Assembly: GCA_963841455.1 (NCBI GenBank)
Contig: CAWJCU010000001.1
Location: 62,001-126,000 of the forward strand
Origin: JAWVFM01 sp963841455
GTDB lineage: Bacteria > Actinomycetota > Thermoleophilia > Solirubrobacterales > 70-9
Direction: 5' to 3'
DNA: 64,000 bases
The translations under genes were made by a program, and so were the position numbers. Shown here piece by piece: positions 41,027-48,583 of the stretch. The first letter of the stretch is position 1; each line of letters opens with the position of its first letter. The notes beneath the pieces are model-generated. The model was not told the origin of the DNA. It worked only from the letters and a program-made list of their open reading frames with translations, and ran no database searches.

Positions 41027-42094
41027 CTAGGCGCCGATGCGGTTCAGCATCGTGCGAACCGACGCCTTCAGGACCCGTGCTCCCGTCTCCCGGTGCGAGC
41101 TCGGCAGCATCAGCACGCTCATCCGACGGTTGTTCGACGCCGCGACGACGTCCATGAACGCCGCCCGTCGGACGGTTCCGTGGTGCCGGCGCCGCACGAC
41201 CATCTGAAAGCCGCGCACGCCACCCCCGCCGGCCACGTGGATCCGCCGGGAGTTGGCGGCCGTATGGAAGCGGCTCGATGTCAGCAGTCGGTCCAGGCAA
41301 TGGATGCTGTGGCGCGAGAGCGCGTCGGCGGCGGTCTGGTGCGCCGCGTGCTTGCCGCCGTAGCTGCCGACCACAGCGCCGACCCCGCGACCCCCGCCCG
41401 GGTTGACCAGGAGGTTGGAGGAGACCTTGCGGGTCCGGCGGTCGCCGCTATTCAGACACGACGCCGGTAGCCGGCCGGTCTTCATCAACCGCCCAATCAG
41501 GCCGATGTGGCTGAGCTTCTTGACGTCGCGCCAGCCGTCGACCGGCAGTTGACCCGGTTTGATCGCCTTGCCGGCGTGCCTTGGCTGGCTGGCTCGGGGC
41601 GGAGGACCGCTGCCGCCGCGCGATTGCGGGACGAAAACGTTGGCGACGATGTTGTTCGTGTTCGCGAGGATGTCGACTCTCGAGTCGCCGCTGCAGCTGA
41701 AGCTGTTGCGACCCACCGTCGGCGCGCTGTAGGTACAGGCGGGGTTGGGACCTGGGGCCGTGAGCGTGAGCACCACGTGGCACCCAAAGGCCGGAGCCGG
41801 CCAGCCCGTGACCCGAAACGATATGCCGCTGGTCGTCGGTATCCCGAGAGCGGCGTAGGTCGCGTAAAGGAGGAGAGAGGCGGGCTCCTCCGGGAGCGAG
41901 GTGAAGAACGTCGGCCGGACCGCGCTCTGGGCGCCCGACTGGTTGAAGACGTTGGCGACGCAGACGTTCTGCCACGCCCAACCCTGCGCCTTCGCCGGCC
42001 GAACGGTCGCTGAAGCGACGAACGTGGTCGCGGCGAGCGCGATCACGACCAAGCCGACCGCGAGTCCCCGCTTGCACCTTTCATGACCCACCAA
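41027..42094 (-). CDS. Secreted protein of unknown function
   Basis: 355 aa. Signal segment about 1-36 (GLAVGLVVIALAATTFVASA, ends VRPAKA-QG). The first half of the mature part is Cys-paired and beta-like: WAWQNVCVANVFNQSGAQSA, FGCHVVLTLTAPGPNPACTY, FSCSGDSRVDILANTNNIVA. A Pro/Arg linker follows and then a basic second half with LMKTGRLPASCLNSGDRRTR and SRHSIHCLDRLLTSSRFHTA. No family recognised. Confidence 0.65.
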   Translation of the reverse strand: MVGHERCKRGLAVGLVVIALAATTFVASATVRPAKAQGWAWQNVCVANVFNQSGAQSAVRPTFFTSLPEEPASLLLYATYAALGIPTTSGISFRVTGWPAPAFGCHVVLTLTAPGPNPACTYSAPTVGRNSFSCSGDSRVDILANTNNIVANVFVPQSRGGSGPPPRASQPRHAGKAIKPGQLPVDGWRDVKKLSHIGLIGRLMKTGRLPASCLNSGDRRTRKVSSNLLVNPGGGRGVGAVVGSYGGKHAAHQTAADALSRHSIHCLDRLLTSSRFHTAANSRRIHVAGGGGVRGFQMVVRRRHHGTVRRAAFMDVVAASNNRRMSVLMLPSSHRETGARVLKASVRTMLNRIGA

Positions 42095-42189
42095 GCGTCA
42101 CTCCTCCTCGAGCCAAACAGCGCGGGCGAGGTTACCCCAGGCACCGGCGCTTTCCGTGTTAGCAGTTGCTAACCTCGCGCCCTCGAAGC

Positions 42190-42325
42190 TCGTAAAACGC
42201 CGAATCCCCGCCGCCTGAGGCGGGGAGCGGGGGAACCGAAGATTTGGGGCTAACCCGCCCGCTGGGTGGGGGCGCAGTCTCCTTTAGCGCCAGCCCGTCA
42301 GCTAACCCCGTAGGCCGAGGAAGGA
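42190..42325 (+). promoter_or_regulatory. ydaO/yuaA-type cyclic di-AMP riboswitch
   Basis: Conserved pieces in order: CGCCGAATCCCCGCC-stem-GGCGGGGAG, GGGGGAACCGAAGATTTGGG, GCTAACCCG, a variable stem, CTCCTTTAGCGCCAG, CCCGTCAGCTAACCCCGTAG and GCCGAGGAAGGAGA. This order is the hallmark of the ydaO class, which in actinobacteria commonly precedes peptidoglycan hydrolases and shuts them off when c-di-AMP binds. It runs straight into the ribosome site of the NlpC/P60-like gene. Confidence 0.9.
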
Positions 42326-42331
42326 GACCCG

Positions 42332-42907
42332 TTGACGTTCCCGAACTCGACCACGATGCCACGCAGGCGCGCGAAGCTCGCGGGCTGCGCGGGGCTCGCC
42401 TGCCTGGCGGCCGCCGCGATCGCGACAAGCCCGGCCACGGCCAACAGCGGCGGCACCGGAACGCCGCCTCCGCCCCCGCCCACGGTGGCGGGCGCCAAGG
42501 CGAAGCTCGTGAACGGGCTCGCCGTCGCCCCGAAGTCGGCGCCGAAGGCCGTCAAGGGCGCGATCGCCGCGGCGAACAAGATCGCCAAGGGCCACGGCTA
42601 CTGCCTCGGCGGCGGTTATGCCCATTGGCAGTCGTCGTGCTACGACTGCTCGAGCGCGGTCAGCTTCGCCCTCCACGGAGGCGGCCTCATCAAGCAGGCG
42701 ATGCCGCCGTCGTCTCTCGCCCGCTGGGGCAGGACGAGCAAGGGCAAGTGGATCTCGGTCTACGCGAACTCCGGGCACGCCTGGATGACGATCGCGGGGC
42801 TTCGCTTCGACACCGCCGACACCAAGGGCGAGGGCCCCGGCTGGGCGAAGGGCCTGGGTTGGGAGGCCACGCAGAGCTACGCCGTCAGGCACAAGTCGGG
42901 GTTCTAG
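42332..42907 (+). CDS. NlpC/P60-like peptidoglycan hydrolase
   Basis: 191 aa. Signal segment to about residue 38 (LAGCAGLACLAAAAIATSPA), a PPPPPP linker, then an NlpC/P60-type papain-like fold: nucleophile C106 in CYDCSSAVSFAL and the catalytic His H149 in NSGHAWMTIAG. A third polar residue is not obvious. TTG start chosen because AAGGAGA is five bases before it. Expression is controlled by the c-di-AMP riboswitch immediately upstream, linking wall turnover to osmotic or turgor state. Confidence 0.88.
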   Translation: MTFPNSTTMPRRRAKLAGCAGLACLAAAAIATSPATANSGGTGTPPPPPPTVAGAKAKLVNGLAVAPKSAPKAVKGAIAAANKIAKGHGYCLGGGYAHWQSSCYDCSSAVSFALHGGGLIKQAMPPSSLARWGRTSKGKWISVYANSGHAWMTIAGLRFDTADTKGEGPGWAKGLGWEATQSYAVRHKSGF

Positions 42908-42920
42908 GCGCTCACGGTCT

Positions 42921-43130
42921 CTACTGCGCGTCGCGAGGTGTGATGCGAAACACCGAGACCACCTCGGCCTGCTTGCCCTCGGGATGGGCCACATAGGCGC
43001 TCGGGCCGCCGCCGAACCAGCCGGTGCCCTCGTTGTCACCGACGAAGATGCCGGGGTGATGCCGGCCGTCGCCGTCCTCCACCCAGACCGGCTGACCCTC
43101 CTTGAACCCGTGCTCGATCTCGTCGTTCAC
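42921..43130 (-). CDS. Small conserved-looking protein, SH3-like barrel
   Basis: 69 aa: GFKEGQPVWVEDGDGRHHPG, IFVGDNEGTGWFGGGPSAYV, AHPEGKQAEVVSVFRITPRD. Alternating strands and Gly turns suggest a small beta barrel. Cytoplasmic. It sits between two wall-related genes, but no functional link can be shown. Confidence 0.65.
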   Translation of the reverse strand: MNDEIEHGFKEGQPVWVEDGDGRHHPGIFVGDNEGTGWFGGGPSAYVAHPEGKQAEVVSVFRITPRDAQ

Positions 43131-43156
43131 GCGGCGAAGGCTACCCGCACGACCGC

Positions 43157-44353
43157 CTAGATCCGGGGCAGGCCGATGAGCCAGCTGCGGATGGCGCCTC
43201 CGGCGGCCATCGACCCGGGCGGCCAGCTGCCGATCTCGAAGCCGCCCGGCGTGGTGGAGTTGCCCCAGGTGCCGTAGTGCGCCATGGCGATCTGCTGCCC
43301 CACCTGCACCCGGGCCCCATCGGCAACGACCGGTACGGAGTGGCCGTAGTAGAAGTCGCCGAACGAGGTGGAGAGCATGGGGTAGGAGGTCCCGAAGCCG
43401 TAGGGATCGTGCTCGATCGAGACCGTCCCGGAGCCCATCGCCAGGAGGGGCGCGCCTGGCCGCGTCCCGCCGTCGACGCCCTGGTCGGTTCGGCCCCAGG
43501 TAAGCGGCTCGGAGGCGGGGAACGGAGAGACCGCCTGGCCCTGCGGCGGCGGGCCGGCCGGGAACGTCGTGCCGACCGCGCCCACGGAGTTGTCGCCGAG
43601 GCCAATCGTCGATGCCCGCTGAGCGGCGATCTTCGACTCGAGGCTTTGGACCTGGCTCTGAAGCTGCTTGCCGGCGGCCCGCGCGTGGACGAGCGCACGC
43701 CGCTTCGCCCCCTGGGCGGCGGTGAGCGACGCCTGGCGGCTCTCGTAAGCCGCGCGCGTGCTGGCGAGCTCCTGGCGGCGCGCCGCGAGCGCATCGCGCG
43801 CGGCCTGGAGCTGATCGACCGTCGTACGCGTGGCGTTGCGCAACGTCGTCACCCTCTCCGCGATCGCGTTGTCGGACTGCGCGATGGAGTGCACGTACTC
43901 GTAGCGCGAGATCATCTGGTCGAAGCCGCTCGAGTTGAGGATCACAGTCATCACGTCGGGCTGTCCCGATTCGTAGACCGCGACCAGATGCGCCTTGAGG
44001 GTGACGAGCGCCGCGTGGAGCTGGCGCCGCAGGACCGTGAGCCTCGCCCTCGCCCGCCGCAGCTCGGCCCGCTTGACGAGTAGCTGGCTGCGAACGGCGG
44101 CCTCGCGAGTGCGCAGCGATGCGATCTCGCCGGAGAGCTCGTCGATCTGCCGCGAGTAGCGGTCGATCGTCGAGTTGAGAGTGACCTCGTTCGATCGCGC
44201 CTGGCGAAGCGCGTCCCGCTTGTCGTGGAGCTGGGACGAAAGCGTCTGGCCCGAGGCGAGCGCGGGAAGCGCGACGACGACGGCGAGGGCCGTCGCTGCG
44301 AGGGCGAGTGTGGCCATCCTTCGCCTGTAGCTGGAGGCTGCGAGATCGGTCAT
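43157..44353 (-). CDS. Exported coiled-coil protein with a degenerate M23-peptidase domain
   Basis: 398 aa from ATG 44353. Signal peptide with Arg start (SSYRRRMATLALAATALAVV), a long coiled coil (about 35-265) as in EnvC/RipA-type proteins, then an M23 (LytM) domain from about 305. The usual HxGxD zinc site reads RTDQGVDGG, so the first His ligand is absent, while a YGH is present in FGDFYYGHSVP. With an incomplete zinc site it may activate an amidase rather than cut peptidoglycan, as EnvC does. Ends 27 bases before the small barrel-protein start. Confidence 0.82.
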   Translation of the reverse strand: MTDLAASSYRRRMATLALAATALAVVVALPALASGQTLSSQLHDKRDALRQARSNEVTLNSTIDRYSRQIDELSGEIASLRTREAAVRSQLLVKRAELRRARARLTVLRRQLHAALVTLKAHLVAVYESGQPDVMTVILNSSGFDQMISRYEYVHSIAQSDNAIAERVTTLRNATRTTVDQLQAARDALAARRQELASTRAAYESRQASLTAAQGAKRRALVHARAAGKQLQSQVQSLESKIAAQRASTIGLGDNSVGAVGTTFPAGPPPQGQAVSPFPASEPLTWGRTDQGVDGGTRPGAPLLAMGSGTVSIEHDPYGFGTSYPMLSTSFGDFYYGHSVPVVADGARVQVGQQIAMAHYGTWGNSTTPGGFEIGSWPPGSMAAGGAIRSWLIGLPRI

Positions 44354-44435
44354 CCCAGGAATTCCCGACCGCCGACCGTAAGGCCAGCGTCCCAAAGAGG
44401 CGCTAACTGGGGGCCGTCTGCAGGCGTATTTGCAG

Positions 44436-45770
44436 CTAGCCCGCGAGGGGGCCGGTAACGCGCTGCAGCTCGGCCGCGATGCCAAGCAGGCGCCCCTCGG
44501 AGCGCGGCGCCCCGAGGATCTGGATCCCGAACGGCATGCCCTCCTCCTCTCCGAGCGGGACTGCGACGACCGGGCCGCCCGGCTGGGTCAGCGGGACCGT
44601 GAAGGAGAGCAGGGCGGGGCGAAGCGGCAGCGAGCGGCTGTCGACGTCGACCGCCTCGGCGCCGAGGGGCGGGGCCGTGACCGGCGCGGTCGGCGCGACG
44701 AGCGCATCGAGCCCCGCCGTCGCCGCGGCGGCCTCCGCGCGAACGAGGGCACGCGCTCGCTGGGCGAGCAGGTAGTCCTTGGCGGGCAGCGCGCCACCCA
44801 CCTCGATGCGCTCGCGAACGCCCGGCCCGTACCGGTCACGCTGGTCGGCGAACCAGGAACGGTGCGCCGCGGCGGCCTCGCAGAACTGGATCGTGCGGTG
44901 AAGGGCGCTCAGGTTCTCGAGCCGGGGGATCTCGACGGGAAGTACCTCGGCGCCGGCCGCACGCCAGCGCTCGGCCGCGCCGCGAACGGCGTCGGCGATT
45001 GGCCGCGCACAGTCGCCGAGGAACTGCTCCACGAGCCCGATCCGCAGGCCGCGCAGCCCGTCGAGCTGCGCGGGGGATCCAACCGCACCGTCGGCGAGCA
45101 CGTCGAGGAGGAGCGCGGCGTCGGCCACCGTGCGCGCGATTGGGCCGACCGTGTCGTATGACCATGCGAGGGGGACGACGCCGGCCGTCGGAACCAGTCC
45201 GTGCGTCGGGCGGACCGAGACGAGCCCGCAGAAGGAGGCCGGGACTCGCAGCGAGCCGCTGGTGTCGGTTCCGACCGCTCCGAGCGCCTGGCCGGAGGCG
45301 GTGGCGGCAGCGGGGCCGGAGCTCGAGCCGCCCGACATTCTGCTGGAATCGACCGGGTTGTGGCAGTCGCCCCAATGCGGGTTCTGGCCGTCGATGCCGA
45401 ACGCGAACTCGTTCGTGTTCCCCTTTCCGACGATGATCGCTCCCGCGGCGCGAAGCCGGGCGACGGCGGGGGCGTCCTCGGACGGGTTTCGAACCCAGCC
45501 GGCGGCGCCGGCCGTGGTCGGCATCCCGGCGACGTCGATGACGTCCTTGACGCAGAGCGGGATGCCGCAGAGGGATCCGCCGTTGCCGCCCGCCAGCACG
45601 GACCCGGCCGCCCGGGCCGCCGCCGTCGCGCCCTCTGGGTCGACGTGGAGGTACGCGTTGAGCGCGGAGCTACGGTCGATCTCCTCGAGGGCCGCCTGCA
45701 CGAGCTCCGCCGGTGAGACCTCGCGCGCCGCGAGCTGCGCCCGCGCCTCGAGGATCGTCGGGGGCGTCAC
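44436..45770 (-). CDS. Amidase signature enzyme (GatA/AtzE-like)
   Basis: 444 aa. The Ser-cisSer-Lys triad is present: K75 in PLCVKDVID, cis-Ser in MSGGSSSGPAAA (149-151), and nucleophile S173 in GTDTSGSLRVPA. Hydrolyses an amide; which one is not evident. The GTG start overlaps the TGA of a 45-aa gene (GTGA), an arrangement known from GatC-GatA and AtzG-AtzE pairs, where the small protein holds the amidase. The separate location from gatB argues against tRNA amidation. Confidence 0.9.
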   Translation of the reverse strand: MTPPTILEARAQLAAREVSPAELVQAALEEIDRSSALNAYLHVDPEGATAAARAAGSVLAGGNGGSLCGIPLCVKDVIDVAGMPTTAGAAGWVRNPSEDAPAVARLRAAGAIIVGKGNTNEFAFGIDGQNPHWGDCHNPVDSSRMSGGSSSGPAAATASGQALGAVGTDTSGSLRVPASFCGLVSVRPTHGLVPTAGVVPLAWSYDTVGPIARTVADAALLLDVLADGAVGSPAQLDGLRGLRIGLVEQFLGDCARPIADAVRGAAERWRAAGAEVLPVEIPRLENLSALHRTIQFCEAAAAHRSWFADQRDRYGPGVRERIEVGGALPAKDYLLAQRARALVRAEAAAATAGLDALVAPTAPVTAPPLGAEAVDVDSRSLPLRPALLSFTVPLTQPGGPVVAVPLGEEEGMPFGIQILGAPRSEGRLLGIAAELQRVTGPLAG

Positions 45771-45904
45771 GGTGGGCTCGAGTCGCCGAGGGCGGGAGCG
45801 ATGTCGTCGAGTGGGACGTCCTCGAGGGCACAGACCTCGTCGAGGAGCTCGGCGAGCATCGCGGCCGCACCCTCCGACAGCTCCGGTTCACCCACGGCCG
45901 CCAT
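45767..45904 (-). CDS. Small GatC/AtzG-like partner of the amidase
   Basis: 45 aa: MAAVGEPELSEGAAAMLAEL, LDEVCALEDVPLDDIAPALG, DSSPP. A helix followed by the acidic PLDDIAPA tail recalls GatC and the DUF4089/AtzG adaptor that wraps around amidases. Its stop overlaps the amidase start by four bases. The P450 gene is divergent 29 bp away. It is short, so family assignment rests on position and pattern. Confidence 0.6.
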   Translation of the reverse strand: MAAVGEPELSEGAAAMLAELLDEVCALEDVPLDDIAPALGDSSPP

Positions 45905-45933
45905 CCTAGGCAACCGACTAGGATCGCCTCGGC

Positions 45934-47175
45934 ATGGAGGCGCGCGCCAAGCCCGTCGACGAGAACCTCGAGCAGGTCCTCGTCACGGAGCGCGAGAACT
46001 GGCCCGACGGGCCACCGCACGAGCTCTTCAAGCGCCTCCGCAACGAGTGCCCGGTCCACTGGACATCGCGGATCAGTGAGTTCCCCGACGAGGACGGGTT
46101 CTGGTCGGTGACGACCGCCGACGACGTCCACGCCGTCAGCCGTGACTGGCGCACCTACTCGTCCGAGCGCGGCGGCGTCACCGCCGCGAGCGGCGTCTTC
46201 CCCCTCGAGCTCGCGCAGTCGATGTTCATCGGCATGGACCCGCCAAAGCACGACCGCATCAAGGCGCTGTTCCAGGCTGGCTTCACGCCGAAGCGGATCG
46301 CCGCTCACGAGGAGCCGATCCGCGAGATCGTCGTCGGCGTCCTCGACCGGCTGGACGGCCGCGAGACCTGCGACCTCGTCACCGAGGTGGCGCAGCCGAT
46401 CGTCTCGCGGGTGATCGGCAGCTTCATGGGGATCGAGCCGGAGGACGACGCGCAGTGGGCGCGGCTCATGAACTCGGCGCTCGGGGCGGGCGACACCGAC
46501 CTCGCGCCGGAGGGCGTCGAGGGCGTGGTCGAGAAGGACCTGCCGGAGATCTACGAGCGCTGCAATCGGATGATCGCCGCCCGGCGCGAGAACCCGACCG
46601 ACGACCTGACGAGCGTGCTGGTCCACGCCGAGGTTGACGGGCAGAAGCTGACCGAGGACGAGATCGTGATGGGGTTCTTCCTCCTCGTCGCCGCCGGGAA
46701 CGACAGCACCAAGGCGACCTACTGCAGCGGCATGCGGGCGCTGATGGAGCACTCCGAGGAGCGGAAGCTGGTGCTCGACGACCCCTCGCTCATTCCGAGC
46801 GCGGTCGAGGAGTCGCTCCGGATGTACCCGGCGTTCGCCCACTTCCGCCGGACGGCGCTGAGCGATGCCCAGCTCGGCGACAAGCAGATCCGCGAGGGCG
46901 ACAAGGTGGTGATGTGGTACGTGTCGTCGAACCGCGACGAGACCCGCTACGAGGACCCCGAGCGCTTCGACGTCCGCCGCAACCCCGAGCACCAGGCGTT
47001 CGGCGCGGGTGGCCGCCACTTCTGCCTCGGCACCGCGCTCGCCCGGCTCGAGCTGCGGATCATGTTCGAGGAGACCCTTCGGCGCTACCCGGCGATGGAG
47101 CTCAGCGGTGACCCGGTGTTCGCTGAGTCGCCCTTCATCAACCAGCTGAAGACGCTGCCGGTCCGTCTCGCATAG
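45934..47175 (+). CDS. Cytochrome P450
   Basis: 413 aa, soluble bacterial class I type. Heme ligand C364 in FGAGGRHFCLG, ExxR in EESLRMYP, PER-like DPERFDVRRN. The I-helix reads LLVAAGNDSTK, with Asn before Asp in place of the common GxET/D-T pair but still offering acid and alcohol groups for O2 activation. Resembles steroid or terpene hydroxylases of the CYP125/142 kind in its overall motifs. No ferredoxin gene is adjacent. Ends three bases before the convergent SRPBCC gene. Confidence 0.93.
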   Translation: MEARAKPVDENLEQVLVTERENWPDGPPHELFKRLRNECPVHWTSRISEFPDEDGFWSVTTADDVHAVSRDWRTYSSERGGVTAASGVFPLELAQSMFIGMDPPKHDRIKALFQAGFTPKRIAAHEEPIREIVVGVLDRLDGRETCDLVTEVAQPIVSRVIGSFMGIEPEDDAQWARLMNSALGAGDTDLAPEGVEGVVEKDLPEIYERCNRMIAARRENPTDDLTSVLVHAEVDGQKLTEDEIVMGFFLLVAAGNDSTKATYCSGMRALMEHSEERKLVLDDPSLIPSAVEESLRMYPAFAHFRRTALSDAQLGDKQIREGDKVVMWYVSSNRDETRYEDPERFDVRRNPEHQAFGAGGRHFCLGTALARLELRIMFEETLRRYPAMELSGDPVFAESPFINQLKTLPVRLA

Positions 47176-47178
47176 CGG

Positions 47179-47631
47179 CTAGCCGGACTTCTCCACGAAG
47201 CCCTTGAGCTTGCCGGGCATCGTCTCGACGAGCTGCCCGCGAAGCACCCCCACGAGCGGCCCCCGAATGACCATGCCGAGCATCCGCCCCAGGTCGACGG
47301 ACATCGAGTAGGTTGCGCGGGTCCGCCCGTCGCCCAGGTCCTCGAACGCCCAGCTTCCCTCGACGGACTTCAGGTCGCCCTCCTCCTGCACCCACCGCAG
47401 GCCGGTGGGCTCGTCGTAGGAAAAGCGAAGGTCGGAGTTGAGCGTGCGCACCTTGCCGTCGGTCTCGGTGTGGACGAGGATCTGGCGACCGTCGCCGTCG
47501 CGCTCGCGCACCTCCGCAACGTTGATCTCGGGCTGCCAGCGGGGCGATCCCTCGACGTCGGCCGCGATCGCGAAGACCTCCGCGATGGGGGCCTCGATAT
47601 CGGCGCTGGCGGAGCCGTCGATGGTGCCCAC
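47179..47631 (-). CDS. SRPBCC (polyketide cyclase/START-like) protein
   Basis: 150 aa helix-grip fold: MGTIDGSASADIEAPIAEVF, AADVEGSPRWQPEINVAEVR, a central sheet with LRFSYDEPTGLRWVQEEG, and the C-terminal helix LVGVLRGQLVETMPGKLKGF. Such proteins bind hydrophobic ligands in a deep pocket. Convergent with the P450; a shared lipid or polyketide substrate is possible but unproven. Confidence 0.87.
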   Translation of the reverse strand: MGTIDGSASADIEAPIAEVFAIAADVEGSPRWQPEINVAEVRERDGDGRQILVHTETDGKVRTLNSDLRFSYDEPTGLRWVQEEGDLKSVEGSWAFEDLGDGRTRATYSMSVDLGRMLGMVIRGPLVGVLRGQLVETMPGKLKGFVEKSG

Positions 47632-47727
47632 GCCCGCAGGGTACGGGACCGCGCGTACAAACGATGCGGGTAAGAATTCGACCTAGGTCCATGGATCCGG
47701 CGGAGGAGCGCGCCTAGGCTCCGAGAG

Positions 47728-48525
47728 GTGCAGCCCCTCATCGGGATAACCGCCTCCGAGGTTCACGGGGCCGACCACGGCGAGCTGATCCGCTATGGCG
47801 AGCCCGCGATGCCCGAGATGACGCTCGGGCTGAGCTACGCGCGGGCCGTGCAGCGCGCCGGCGGGCTTCCGGTGGTGATCCCGCCGGTGCCGGTGGAGGC
47901 GATCTCCGGATTCCTGGACAAGCTCGACGGGGTCGTCCTCTCCGGCGGGCCAGACATCCACCCGACGGCCTACGGAGAAGACCCGCATCCCGAGCTCGGC
48001 CCTACCTACCGGGAGCTCGACATCGCCGAGCTCGCGATCGCCGGCGACGCGGTGGCTCGGGAGATCCCGCTGCTCGGCATCAGCCGCGGCGCACAGGCGC
48101 TCAATATCGCGAGCGGCGGCACCCTTTTCCAGCACCTGCCCGAGCAGTTCGGCCGCACTCTGAACCACCTTCCGCCGGGTGGCGGAAAGCAGGCCGTTCA
48201 CCCGGTGCGCATCGAGGACTCGAGCGAGCTCTGCAAGGCGCTCGGCGGCGTGAGCCGGCTCGAGGTGAGCTCCTACCACCACCAATCCGCGAGCGGCCTT
48301 GGACGCGCGGTGGAGGCGGTGGCATGGGCGCCCGACGGCGTGGTCGAGGCGATCGAGGTGCCAAGCGCGAGGTTTGCAATCGGCGTGCAGTGGCATGCCG
48401 AGTCGATGCTCGACGATCCCTCGCAGCTGCGGCTCTTCGGCGCGCTCGTCCGCGCCGCGGGCGAAGGCGGCCGGCCGCCGCGGCCGGCGGACGCGACCGC
48501 GAGCTCGCTCGCGGTCATCCGGTAG
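47728..48525 (+). CDS. PuuD-like class I glutamine amidotransferase fold, nucleophile Cys replaced by Ser
   Basis: 265 aa. Matches gamma-glutamyl-GABA hydrolase family members in layout: LIGITASEV, LDGVVLSGGPDIHPTAYGE, the elbow, and GVQWHAES with H223 and E225. The elbow that should read GICRG reads LLGISRGAQ, so the nucleophile is S119 (codon AGC). A Cys-to-Ser change normally abolishes or greatly slows this enzyme class, so the protein may bind rather than cleave its ligand, or may use Ser. The rest is well kept, arguing against simple decay. Followed by a perfect palindrome. Confidence 0.85.
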   Translation: MQPLIGITASEVHGADHGELIRYGEPAMPEMTLGLSYARAVQRAGGLPVVIPPVPVEAISGFLDKLDGVVLSGGPDIHPTAYGEDPHPELGPTYRELDIAELAIAGDAVAREIPLLGISRGAQALNIASGGTLFQHLPEQFGRTLNHLPPGGGKQAVHPVRIEDSSELCKALGGVSRLEVSSYHHQSASGLGRAVEAVAWAPDGVVEAIEVPSARFAIGVQWHAESMLDDPSQLRLFGALVRAAGEGGRPPRPADATASSLAVIR

Positions 48526-48540
48526 CCGCCAACGACCGCC

Positions 48541-48583
48541 GAGCGCCGAATTCCGTCGACCAGGTCGACGGAATTCGGCGCTC
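48541..48583. repeat. Perfect 43-bp palindrome touching a start codon
   Basis: Arms of 21 bases with no mismatch (outer ends GAGCGCCGAATTCCG / CGGAATTCGGCGCTC) and a single A at the centre. It begins 15 bases after one gene and ends at the base before the ATG of the next (48584). It could be a terminator, a cruciform-type operator or a mobile palindrome. Outside it, CGACC/GGTCG adds a further short pairing. Confidence 0.9.

Noticed and set aside
44354..44435. Possible second c-di-AMP riboswitch before the M23-like gene
   Set aside because: Only CTTTGG and a GTTAGC are reminiscent; the ordered conserved blocks seen at 42190 are absent.
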